Part shown: one piece after another, positions 55,566-62,774 of the stretch
Layout: each line of letters opens with the position of its first letter
Numbering within the stretch: the stretch's first letter is position 1
Source: Bacillota bacterium
Lineage (GTDB): Bacteria > Bacillota > Negativicutes > Sporomusales > Sporomusaceae
Length of the DNA stretch: 64,000 nucleotides
Direction: 5' to 3'
NCBI GenBank assembly: GCA_017889705.1
Contig: JAGGAB010000014.1
Coordinates: 16,968 to 80,967, forward strand
Made by a program: the position numbers and the translations under genes
The notes under the pieces: model-generated
What the model was told of the DNA's origin: nothing
Database searches by the model: none
What the model saw: the letters and a program-made list of their open reading frames with translations, nothing else

Positions 55566-55972
55566 AACTACGTAATTTACGCATAGAACGGCACCCCAAA
55601 TTCATGATTATCCCGATGATTGACATTATATTTTTTCTCTTAGTTTTCTTTATGATGAGCTCACTTTCCATGGTGCAGCAGGCAACCCTGCCTGTTGCCC
55701 TGCCGCAATCATCAGCAGCACAAAAAGATAGTAATAAGCATATTGCCGTTACCATTACTGACAACGGTTCTATTTTTCTTGACCAAGAAGAGATTTCTGC
55801 CGACTTAATGGATAAACGTATCCGCATGGCACTTGCTGATAAACCTGATGCAACCTTTGTCCTTAGAGCACATAAAGAAATCCCCTATGGTGTTGTTATC
55901 GCGGTAATGGATGTATTGAAAAAAGCCGGGGCACGTCATTTATCAGTTGCAGCTGAACTCCGTGGAAGTTAA
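55562..55972 (+). CDS. exbD: ExbD/TolR family protein
   Basis: 136 aa, one N-terminal membrane span with the conserved Asp in IPMIDIIFFLLVFFM, then a periplasmic domain with TFVLRAHKEIPYGVV. Partner of the preceding ExbB. Confidence 0.94.
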   Translation: MKLRNLRIERHPKFMIIPMIDIIFFLLVFFMMSSLSMVQQATLPVALPQSSAAQKDSNKHIAVTITDNGSIFLDQEEISADLMDKRIRMALADKPDATFVLRAHKEIPYGVVIAVMDVLKKAGARHLSVAAELRGS

Positions 55973-55987
55973 GGCAGGTGACAGCAA

Positions 55988-56677
55988 TTGAAACGCGCTC
56001 TCTTATTGTCCTTTGTAATTCATTTGGCATTACTGCCGGTCATTGGTTATTATCTTCAGCAACTCTCCGTCAACCAATTAGAACAACCTGTAATAGAAAT
56101 CGAGCTCACTTCTGAAAGCAGCGCAGCTTTACCAGACTCCGCCACTACAACTCCACCTTCGCTTTATTCACCTTCTCTGTCGACATCTGAAACTACACCT
56201 GCAGCTTCAGGTGCTGCAGCAATTAATACGTTTTATCAGCAAACTGTCCCTGATAATTCAATATCGAGCAGCAATAGCCCCCTTGCTTTTTCATCGCAAA
56301 TAGCAGCAGTATCTGTGCAAACAGGAGCCCCCTCCGACACTGTAGTCTCGGCCTCACCAAACAGCATTGATAAAAGTGGCCGTCAACCAGCGCCACACAC
56401 GATCACTCCGCCAAAAATCTTGCGAAAACTAGAGCCGGAATATCCGGAACAAGCCCGCAAAAAACAAATACAAGGAGCTGTTACTCTAAAAGTTGAAATT
56501 CTTGCCTCAGGCAAAGCGACCAACATTAGTATCCTTGCTTCCTCCGGCTCAGCTTTATTAGATCAAACTGCTATCGACTCTGTGCGACAATGGTCGTTTG
56601 TTCCCGCTAAAGATAGTGTTACCGGCGAACCGGTAAGTTGCATTACCCATATCCCTTTCCTCTTCCGCACAGATTAG
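55988..56677 (+). CDS. tonB: TonB protein
   Basis: 229 aa from TTG 55988 behind AGGCAGGTGA. N-terminal membrane anchor, Ser/Pro/Thr-rich periplasmic linker (residues about 45-140) instead of the usual Pro-Lys repeats, and a C-terminal TonB domain: PEYPEQARKKQIQGAVTLKV and SALLDQTAIDSVRQWSFVPA. Completes the receptor-ExbBD-TonB unit behind leader L7. Confidence 0.93.
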   Translation: MKRALLLSFVIHLALLPVIGYYLQQLSVNQLEQPVIEIELTSESSAALPDSATTTPPSLYSPSLSTSETTPAASGAAAINTFYQQTVPDNSISSSNSPLAFSSQIAAVSVQTGAPSDTVVSASPNSIDKSGRQPAPHTITPPKILRKLEPEYPEQARKKQIQGAVTLKVEILASGKATNISILASSGSALLDQTAIDSVRQWSFVPAKDSVTGEPVSCITHIPFLFRTD

Positions 56678-56731
56678 ACCTACTTTACAAATACCAAGAC
56701 ATTTGTTATACTATAACCAATTAAATACTAA

Positions 56732-56788
56732 TGCTGATTAGAAAAACTAAAGGCTTTAACGCGGTACATACTGCGTTAAAGCCTTTGC
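56732..56788 (+). promoter_or_regulatory. Regulon leader element L8 (before the hydrolase gene)
   Basis: GCTGA, stem TTAG-aaaaa-CTAA, AGGCTTTAACGC, hairpin closed by GCGTTAAAGCC. The T-run after it is short (TTTGCATATT), and the hairpin ends close to the ribosome binding site. Promoter TTTACA (56684-56689), 17 bases, TATACT (56707-56712). Confidence 0.82.
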
Positions 56789-56810
56789 ATATTGTAAGGG
56801 GGAAATTACT

Positions 56811-57611
56811 ATGAAACAACACACCTGGATACCAAGTCAAGGTCGCAAGCTTTCGGCTATGATTCAAGCCCATAGCTTTACCTTAACACAAACTCCAATC
56901 GTCATCTGCTGCCACGGCTTTACCAGTGAAAAGGTCGGTTCCAATCAGCTAAACCTACATGTGGCCAATGCTATTGAAGCTGCCGGACTTATTGCTCTTC
57001 GTTTTGACTTTACCGGGTCAGGAGAAAGCGAAGGGGATTTTGCTGCTGATACAACCATCAAAAACTGGCGGGAGGATCTGCAAAGTGTAGTCCAATGGGT
57101 TAAGAACATCCCGGAATTTGAAAATTTGCCTGTGTATTTATTGGGTCACAGCTTAGGTGGTTTAATCGTGCTTAGCCATAATGATACCGGTATTGCCGGT
57201 CGGATAGCCTTAGCCCCGGTTACCCAGCCTATTGATAATTTTCAAAATATCATTTTAGGACCGGATTTATGGCAAAACTCGCTTAACGGTCAAACTGTTG
57301 CCAACTTTTTAGATAAGGGCTTTAGCCTTAGTCCTAACTTTGTCCAAGATTTACTGGAAAACCGCTATGATCCGTTAACACTGGTTCAGTCGCACCGTAC
57401 ACCGCTGTTTGTTGTTCATGGCGACCAGGACATTGTTGTGCCGTCATCCGGCTCAGATATTTTATATGACCGTTACCCAGGCGAAAAAGAGATTGCCCGC
57501 ATCCAGGCCGACCATGTATTTACAAACAAACATGATGAGCTTACCGCACTGGTAACCGCATGGTTAGTTAAACAAAAAAAACAATGGTTCCCCATGTGTC
57601 ACGCCCATTAA
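56811..57611 (+). CDS. Alpha/beta hydrolase (serine esterase-like)
   Basis: 266 aa behind AAGGGGG. Oxyanion motif CCHGFTSEK, nucleophile elbow GHSLGGLIV, acid Asp in HGDQDIVVP and catalytic His in ADHVFTNK: a complete triad. Cytosolic (no signal peptide). Substrate unknown; its presence in the regulon hints at ester or thioester hydrolysis of an imported compound. Confidence 0.88.
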   Translation: MKQHTWIPSQGRKLSAMIQAHSFTLTQTPIVICCHGFTSEKVGSNQLNLHVANAIEAAGLIALRFDFTGSGESEGDFAADTTIKNWREDLQSVVQWVKNIPEFENLPVYLLGHSLGGLIVLSHNDTGIAGRIALAPVTQPIDNFQNIILGPDLWQNSLNGQTVANFLDKGFSLSPNFVQDLLENRYDPLTLVQSHRTPLFVVHGDQDIVVPSSGSDILYDRYPGEKEIARIQADHVFTNKHDELTALVTAWLVKQKKQWFPMCHAH

Positions 57612-57656
57612 AAACACGAGCGCTTTTCTAATTCAGAAAGCGCTCGTGTTTTTATA
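57610..57656. terminator. Bidirectional intrinsic terminator
   Basis: AAAACACGAGCGCTTT / AAAGCGCTCGTGTTTTT perfect hairpin between convergent genes. Confidence 0.92.
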
Positions 57657-57666
57657 TTATTTCCGG

Positions 57667-58335
57667 TTACTGGCATGCCACCATTTGTAGTGTCCCTGCC
57701 TCCAGTCGAAAAATTTCATCTGCTTGTGCTGCCAAACCTACGTCATGAGTAACAATAACTACGCCTGCTCCATCCCGCCGCGCTTGTAGCAGGCATTGGG
57801 CAACTTCCTCAGCCAAGGCTGGATCTAAATCATTAGTAGGTTCGTCAGCCAATAAAATAGCGGGTTTTAATAAAAGTGCTCTTGCCAGTGAAATCCGTCG
57901 CAATTGGCCAAGACTTAGCTCTTGCGGTTTATGATGTAAACGATGTGACAAACCGAATTGTTCTAATAAAGCTTTTGCCTGCTGCTCCACATTTTCCCCG
58001 TTGCGGATAAACCATGCCGGTGCCATTACGTTTTCCAAGGCAGTCAATGAATTGATTAAACGAGCTCTCTGAAATACAAAGCTCAAATACTGGCCACGCA
58101 GCTTAGCCATACTACGGGAATCGTAGCTATCTATCTCCTGACCATCTATTAATACTTGCCCTGAGGTGGCTTTTTGCAATAGCCCCATTATTGATAGCAA
58201 GGTAGTTTTTCCACCGCCGGAGTGTCCCACAATGGCTATCGCCGTTCCTCTGTTTAAAGTAAATGATATATTGGATAAAATGACATCATCGCCATAACGC
58301 TTGCCTATATTTTTCAATTCCAGCAAATCGCTCAT
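57667..58335 (-). CDS. ABC transporter ATP-binding protein, MacB/LolD type
   Basis: 222 aa. Walker A VGHSGGGKTT, signature LSLGQLRRIS, Walker B AILLADEPTNDLDP, His in VTHDVGLA. Pairs with the FtsX-type permease encoded 15 bases upstream. Such transporters drive lipoprotein or small-molecule export by a mechanotransmission mode; the pair belongs to the unit behind leader L9. Confidence 0.92.
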   Translation of the reverse strand: MSDLLELKNIGKRYGDDVILSNISFTLNRGTAIAIVGHSGGGKTTLLSIMGLLQKATSGQVLIDGQEIDSYDSRSMAKLRGQYLSFVFQRARLINSLTALENVMAPAWFIRNGENVEQQAKALLEQFGLSHRLHHKPQELSLGQLRRISLARALLLKPAILLADEPTNDLDPALAEEVAQCLLQARRDGAGVVIVTHDVGLAAQADEIFRLEAGTLQMVACQ

Positions 58336-58350
58336 ATTTCCCCTTCTCTC

Positions 58351-59550
58351 TTAATCAAATTCGCCTCTAGTCATAATAACACTGGGATCAATTTTACTGC
58401 CTTTATAGGCTGGCAGCCAGGCAGCCAAGGCTCCCAAGCCGGTGAATACTACGATAACGCCCAAAGCGGTACCGCCTAAAAAACTCCAGGTTGGCGCCAC
58501 AAAAGGAAACGACTGAAACTCTCCTAATAGCGCCAGACTTGCTTTATACAGACCGCTCCCTAACAGCAGCCCGGCAACTGAACCTGTCAGCGATACAATT
58601 GCCGCTTCCCCGACAATAACTGCACCGATATCCCGGCCGGAAGCTCCAAAGGCCAGGTAAAGGCCCCATTCAGCCTGCCGCTCCCAGGTCAGCGTATAAA
58701 ACCGGGAAAAAAGGTGCAGCAGTGAAGTAATGACTGTCAATAAACCAACACCACCAATTAAAAGCGCAAATACGGTAAATTGATCGGCTATCCGTTTTTT
58801 TACTTCAGCCGCAACAATGGGTTTCATAAGCCCGACATTTTGAATACCTGCCACTACATTATTAACATTTGCGTTTTCATCAACCTGCACTAAAATAGTT
58901 GATATGAGTTCAGACGGCTGACCTTGTTTTTTCCATATTTCTTTTAGCGAATTATCTTTCGCCACTACCCGCCTAGCTTCATTCATACTGACCAGCAATG
59001 AATAATCCAGCGTTGTCCCTGTTTCTTCCGCTATGGTGACAATATTGTACCATTTGCCCAAAATGGATATTTTGTTTTCTGTCCAAGTGGGTACTTTCGC
59101 ACCTAAAATAACTTCATCATCAGCAAGTTCTGTTTTATGCACTTTTTTCAGCCAGGGAGCTATAATCCAGTCACTAGTCGGATCATAACCAATCATCCGG
59201 TTTTGCGACCCAATATCATGGCAATCTGCCGTTAGGGAATGAGTGTAAAACTGCGGAGTAACAGTACGGACCCCCTGAATATTGCGAATGCCCTCCACAT
59301 ATGTTTCTGGCATATAGGAATTTGCCGTTGCCCCGCCAAATAAGAGCAAGCTGGGCTCTAGTGTCACTCCATAAGGCACAACAACGATATCTGCCCCCAT
59401 ACGCTTCTTCGAAAGTTCCATACCTGAGGCAACCCCGTTGTATAAAGCTGCAATACCAAAGACTATAGCTACGCCGACAGCAATAGACACAATTATGGCT
59501 ATACTTTGTAATCGTCGGTGCAGCAAACTCTTCCAAATAAGAAAAATCAT
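58351..59550 (-). CDS. FtsX/MacB-type ABC transporter permease
   Basis: 399 aa. N-terminal membrane span (SIAIIVSIAVGVAIVFGIA), a large periplasmic domain (residues about 40-260) containing the MacB-like core, and three C-terminal spans (FALLIGGVGLLTVITSLLHLF). Together with the ATPase it resembles MacB or LolCDE. Periplasmic substrate unknown; may handle a metallophore, lipoprotein or metal. Confidence 0.9.
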   Translation of the reverse strand: MIFLIWKSLLHRRLQSIAIIVSIAVGVAIVFGIAALYNGVASGMELSKKRMGADIVVVPYGVTLEPSLLLFGGATANSYMPETYVEGIRNIQGVRTVTPQFYTHSLTADCHDIGSQNRMIGYDPTSDWIIAPWLKKVHKTELADDEVILGAKVPTWTENKISILGKWYNIVTIAEETGTTLDYSLLVSMNEARRVVAKDNSLKEIWKKQGQPSELISTILVQVDENANVNNVVAGIQNVGLMKPIVAAEVKKRIADQFTVFALLIGGVGLLTVITSLLHLFSRFYTLTWERQAEWGLYLAFGASGRDIGAVIVGEAAIVSLTGSVAGLLLGSGLYKASLALLGEFQSFPFVAPTWSFLGGTALGVIVVFTGLGALAAWLPAYKGSKIDPSVIMTRGEFD

Positions 59551-59584
59551 TATCCTGTCTCCTCTCTACTCTTCTTTCAAAAAG

Positions 59585-59652
59585 AAAAAACCTGATTTCC
59601 CCCTGTCTTCCCAACAGGTGAAAACCAAGCCTCCAGTACATCTGGTCAACCT
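59585..59652 (-). promoter_or_regulatory. Regulon leader element L9 (before the MacB-like transporter)
   Basis: Minus strand: CAAGGTTGA, stem CCAG-atgta-CTGG, AGGCTTGGTTT, then a terminator ending AAATCAGGTTTTTT. CAAG..TT can pair with GGCTTG. TTGACA at 59698-59703 with a poor -10 17 bases later lies in the end of the NifK-like gene. Confidence 0.75.
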
Positions 59653-59676
59653 TGATAAACACTCTACTATTGTTAA

Positions 59677-60777
59677 TTACCTACTGCCGATAATGGCTGT
59701 CAATATATCGTTGGCAAGATGAAGCCCACCGCGATATCCGGAATATCCCTGGTCAGTAATGACCCGGTTAGTTATTGGATAGCTGACACTCAAGAAGCCC
59801 GCCTTTAAATCAGCAGCCAAATCGCGATCATAGGTACTGCCTAGAACAAACAGCGGGCTAACTGCCAAACCATAATCGCCACTTTCTTCAGTCAACTGCT
59901 TCTGCAATTTAGCTGCAATTTCACTGGTATCGGTTTCAAAAATAAGTGTAGGCCTTAGTTCCTGCTTGATGTCAGTAAAGCGCTGCCGTAGTTTGGCTTG
60001 CTCAATTTCATCAAGAGTATCGGTTATGGCAACAAAATAAGGAATCCAGCCAAAATCATCAGCTAAGAATTTAGTCAGAGCATAGCTGTAGTTTGCGTCC
60101 CCAATAATCACTGCAAACCGCTGCAAGTCCATATCATTATATATTTCGGCAACATTCTGCAGAAATCCGAAATATCTTGTTTTTTCCGCTTGCAATACTT
60201 GTTTTAGCTTCTCTTGGTCAATTTCAATATGCCGGGCTACTTCCAATAAAAATTCCTTTGTAGCTGTCGGCCCAATCGGCAATGGAATATTTACATAAGG
60301 AATACCATGCACTTCTTCAAAAACGTTAGCAGCCTCAGTACCATAGATATCTGATAATACAATGTTTAACACTGATTGCGAAGATTTTTTTATAGAATCC
60401 AAATCATCAAAAGGAGTAACAAAGGCATTGACCTGAATACCAAGTTCAGAAAAGATCCGTTTTAATTCCAGCAAATTTCCCCGCCAAAAAACATCCAACG
60501 CAGGTACCAGTCCTAACAAATTAATTTGCTTAGGTATTGTAGGCAAACCCTTCTCCACATACTGTGTGATTAAGGCACTCATGATAATGTCATATCCCTT
60601 ATAAGAATTACCTTTGAATCCGCCGGTTTCTGCCACAATAATAGAGCTTTTTGCTGTTTGAAATTCTTTGGCGACTGAAGAGACGTCATCACCAATAATC
60701 TCTGTCATACATCCTGTAATTACGGCAAATAAATCGGCATCAACTACGGCTAACGTACCTGCAATCTGTTCAGTCAA
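59677..60777 (-). CDS. NifK-like protein lacking the N-terminal domain
   Basis: 366 aa from TTG 60777; a stop codon lies four codons upstream in frame. The sequence is a nitrogenase beta-like chain from TGCMTEIIGDDV (third P-cluster Cys region) onward, with PYVNIPLPIGPTATKEFL and the C-terminal fold. The first about 100 residues, which hold the other two P-cluster cysteines, are absent. A strong ribosome binding site serves a 9-codon frame that ends eight bases inside this gene (60770-60799). Either an internal deletion made it a pseudogene, or it is a truncated protein started by coupled translation. Behind leader L10. Confidence 0.72.
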   Translation of the reverse strand: MTEQIAGTLAVVDADLFAVITGCMTEIIGDDVSSVAKEFQTAKSSIIVAETGGFKGNSYKGYDIIMSALITQYVEKGLPTIPKQINLLGLVPALDVFWRGNLLELKRIFSELGIQVNAFVTPFDDLDSIKKSSQSVLNIVLSDIYGTEAANVFEEVHGIPYVNIPLPIGPTATKEFLLEVARHIEIDQEKLKQVLQAEKTRYFGFLQNVAEIYNDMDLQRFAVIIGDANYSYALTKFLADDFGWIPYFVAITDTLDEIEQAKLRQRFTDIKQELRPTLIFETDTSEIAAKLQKQLTEESGDYGLAVSPLFVLGSTYDRDLAADLKAGFLSVSYPITNRVITDQGYSGYRGGLHLANDILTAIIGSR

Positions 60778-60799
60778 TCTTATCTTCTTTTAGACCCAT
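60770..60799 (-). other. Nine-codon open frame overlapping the NifK-like start
   Basis: AAAGGGG, nine bases, then ATG 60799 and a frame of nine sense codons (MGLKEDKID) ending at TGA 60772-60770. It overlaps the TTG at 60777. It could be the remnant of the original N-terminus or a coupling peptide. Confidence 0.45.
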
Positions 60800-60827
60800 T
60801 TGTATAACCCCTTTCCCAGCATTTTTG

Positions 60828-60890
60828 AAAAATCAAAAAGAGGCTGCGTCCCTTATCGGGTCACAGCCTCTAGTTTTACAACCAGTCAGC
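60828..60890 (-). promoter_or_regulatory. Regulon leader element L10 (before nifK-like)
   Basis: Minus strand: TGCTGA, stem CTGGTT-gta-AACTAG, AGGCTGTGACCC, terminator closed by GGGACGCAGCC and TTTTT. Promoter TTGACA (60927-60932), 17 bases, TATAAT (60904-60909); its -35 lies on the opposite strand of the -35 of L11. Confidence 0.85.
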
Positions 60891-60963
60891 AAATTTCAAT
60901 TAAATTATATATTAGGCTCAAGCTATTGTCAATATATTGTAATAAGCATTATACTATTATCAT

Positions 60964-61034
60964 CAGCTGATCAGCCAAAAACTGAAGGCAAAGCTTTCTG
61001 CTATAACAGAAAGCCTTGCCTTTAGTTTTTTTAT
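60964..61034 (+). promoter_or_regulatory. Regulon leader element L11 (before the MFS transporter)
   Basis: GCTGA, stem TCAG-ccaaaaa-CTGA, AGGCAAAGCTTTC, terminator closed by GAAAGCCTTGCC and TTTAGTTTTTTT. The outer helix is limited to GCT/GGC here. Promoter TTGTCA (60926-60931), 18 bases, TATACT (60950-60955). Confidence 0.86.
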
Positions 61035-61068
61035 ATCCAATGACAAATAAGAACCGGAGGCAGTAGCT

Positions 61069-62343
61069 ATGACTTTTTTTACAACAAGCAGCAAAGGCCA
61101 AAAACCCATAAATTCAAACAAGCGCTTTCACTATAGCTGGATTATCCTATTAGTAACATTTTTAGCGTTAATACTTGCAGCAGGTATCCGCTCCACACCG
61201 GGAGTACTCATTATTCCATTTGAGCATTATTTTGGCTGGAGTCGGTCTGCCATCAGCTTTGCTCTGGCAATTAATCTGCTGCTTTACGGCCTTTGCGGCC
61301 CTTTTGCCGGAGCTTTACTGGAATTGTACGGAACCCGGCAAACTATGGCCATGGCTTTGGGATTGATAGCAGTCGGAGCTGCGCTGTCATCCCAGATGAA
61401 CGCCACCTGGCATTTGATGGTACTATGGGGAGTTGTCATCGGCACTGGAAGTGGCTTTTTTTCACCGGTATTAGGGACAGTGGTTGCTAACCGCTGGTTT
61501 AGCAAACGCCGTGGTTTGGTCATCGGCATATTTAGTGCGGCAGGCTCAGCCGGACAGCTCATCTTTTTGCCACTTTTTTCGAAACTTCTTGAAATATATA
61601 CTTGGCAAATAGTGACTTGGTTTATAGCCTACTCCGCTATCGCTGTTATGATAATTGTCTGCCTGCTAATGCGAAATCATCCCCGTGATATTGGTTTATT
61701 ACCCTATGGTGCCAGCCAAGCGGCAAGTGCTGATCACCCCGAAAAAAATGGTTCTATTTCCGTAGTAATTACTGTCTTTAAGCAGGCTGTAACTAATAGA
61801 GATTTCTGGTTACTGACAGGCAGTTTCGTTGTTTGTGGCATTACCTCTAGCGGCCTGATCGGCACACATTTTATTCCGGCTTGCGCCGATCATGGGATAT
61901 CGGAGATTAGCGCTGCAGGCATGTTGTCCATATCGGGAATTTTCAACCTGCTGGGTGCTATGGCTGCCGGTTGGCTTTCAGACAAATTTGATAATCGCTG
62001 GCTATTATTCTGGTTTTATATGCTGCGCGGAGTAACGCTTGCCTGGCTGCCTTTCACTTTGGCTTCCGACACTTATAATTTAGCACTCTTTATTGTCTTT
62101 TACGGTTTAGATTGGGTGGCAACTGTGCCGCCGACAGTACGGCTAACTACCGACATTTTTGGCAAACAGAGCAGTATTGTTTTTGGCTGGATGATGATTT
62201 TCCATCAAGCCGGTGCTGCCCTTGCCGCTTATTCCGGCGGCGCTCTGCATACTCTGCTTGGCAGCTACCAATTGGCTTTTATCTCAGGCGGAGTACTCTG
62301 CTTACTTGCCTGCGGGCTTGTTATTAAAATTCGCCGAATATAA
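61069..62343 (+). CDS. MFS transporter (oxalate/formate antiporter or monocarboxylate-like group)
   Basis: 424 aa with twelve membrane spans. Features of the group: GWSRSAISFALAINLLLYG near residue 60, a GTGSGFFSPVLGTVVANRWF stretch near 130 and RRGLVIG after the fourth span, FDNRWL in the middle loop. Substrate likely a small carboxylate; behind leader L11 and divergent from the NifK-like gene. Confidence 0.9.
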   Translation: MTFFTTSSKGQKPINSNKRFHYSWIILLVTFLALILAAGIRSTPGVLIIPFEHYFGWSRSAISFALAINLLLYGLCGPFAGALLELYGTRQTMAMALGLIAVGAALSSQMNATWHLMVLWGVVIGTGSGFFSPVLGTVVANRWFSKRRGLVIGIFSAAGSAGQLIFLPLFSKLLEIYTWQIVTWFIAYSAIAVMIIVCLLMRNHPRDIGLLPYGASQAASADHPEKNGSISVVITVFKQAVTNRDFWLLTGSFVVCGITSSGLIGTHFIPACADHGISEISAAGMLSISGIFNLLGAMAAGWLSDKFDNRWLLFWFYMLRGVTLAWLPFTLASDTYNLALFIVFYGLDWVATVPPTVRLTTDIFGKQSSIVFGWMMIFHQAGAALAAYSGGALHTLLGSYQLAFISGGVLCLLACGLVIKIRRI

Positions 62344-62524
62344 GCTTTATGACATTCGTCGGATAAAATTCACTTTATTTACACAAGATTTTCTCCAAGC
62401 TATATTTATTCCAGATTCTCCATTGACATTTCCAATATTAGTGTAGTACTATTATTTCAAAATCATTTGCGGGTGCATTACGAACTTTTTTTGATGCAAC
62501 CCATGGTTCATACATAGTAAAATT

Positions 62525-62591
62525 AGCTGATCATTAAAAGATTGAAGGCTAAGGATATTTTAAAATGTCCTTAGTTTTCGGTCTTTTTTTA
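62525..62591 (+). promoter_or_regulatory. Regulon leader element L12 (before nifD-like)
   Basis: TTAGCTGA, stem TCAT-taaaaga-TTGA (three pairs), AGGCTAAGGA, terminator CTAAGGA / TCCTTAG with TTTTCGGTCTTTTTTT. TTAGCT can pair with GGCTAA. TTGACA with TACTAT 18 bases downstream lies about 90 bases before it (62426-62455). Confidence 0.82.
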
Positions 62592-62599
62592 TTTTCAGT

Positions 62600-62760
62600 T
62601 CAATAAATAAAGCAGACTTAGCTTCAGATGGGGTTTTAACCTCATCTGAAGGTTAGTCGCCCTTATCCAGGGACTTATCCGCTCTTACTCCCTTGTAGAA
62701 CTGGGAGTTTTAGAGCGGGTTAGTCGTCGGATAAAACACATTTACTAAAGGGTATTAGAA
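62600..62760 (+). repeat. Structured inverted repeats between L12 and nifD-like
   Basis: Two strong hairpins, CTTCAGATG / CATCTGAAG (about 62621-62652) and CCGCTCT-ACTCCC / GGGAGT-AGAGCGG (about 62679-62720), are flanked by two GGTTAGTCG copies and by TTATCC/GGATAA. This could be a mobile-element remnant or a further leader structure; neither is certain. Confidence 0.4.
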
Positions 62761-62774
62761 ACGGAGGAACGGCA

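Noticed and set aside
60965..60974. GCTGATCAGC palindrome as a DNA operator for a repressor
   Set aside because: The palindrome is kept only in some copies; elsewhere bases change on both sides so that hairpin pairing is preserved while DNA symmetry is lost, and the element always precedes a terminator. RNA function explains it better.
38399..62591. Leader elements as T-box, preQ1-I or ANTAR-type sites
   Set aside because: No TGGNACCGCG T-box sequence, no preQ1 P1 stem before the A-rich segment, and no paired hexaloop hairpins of the ANTAR type.
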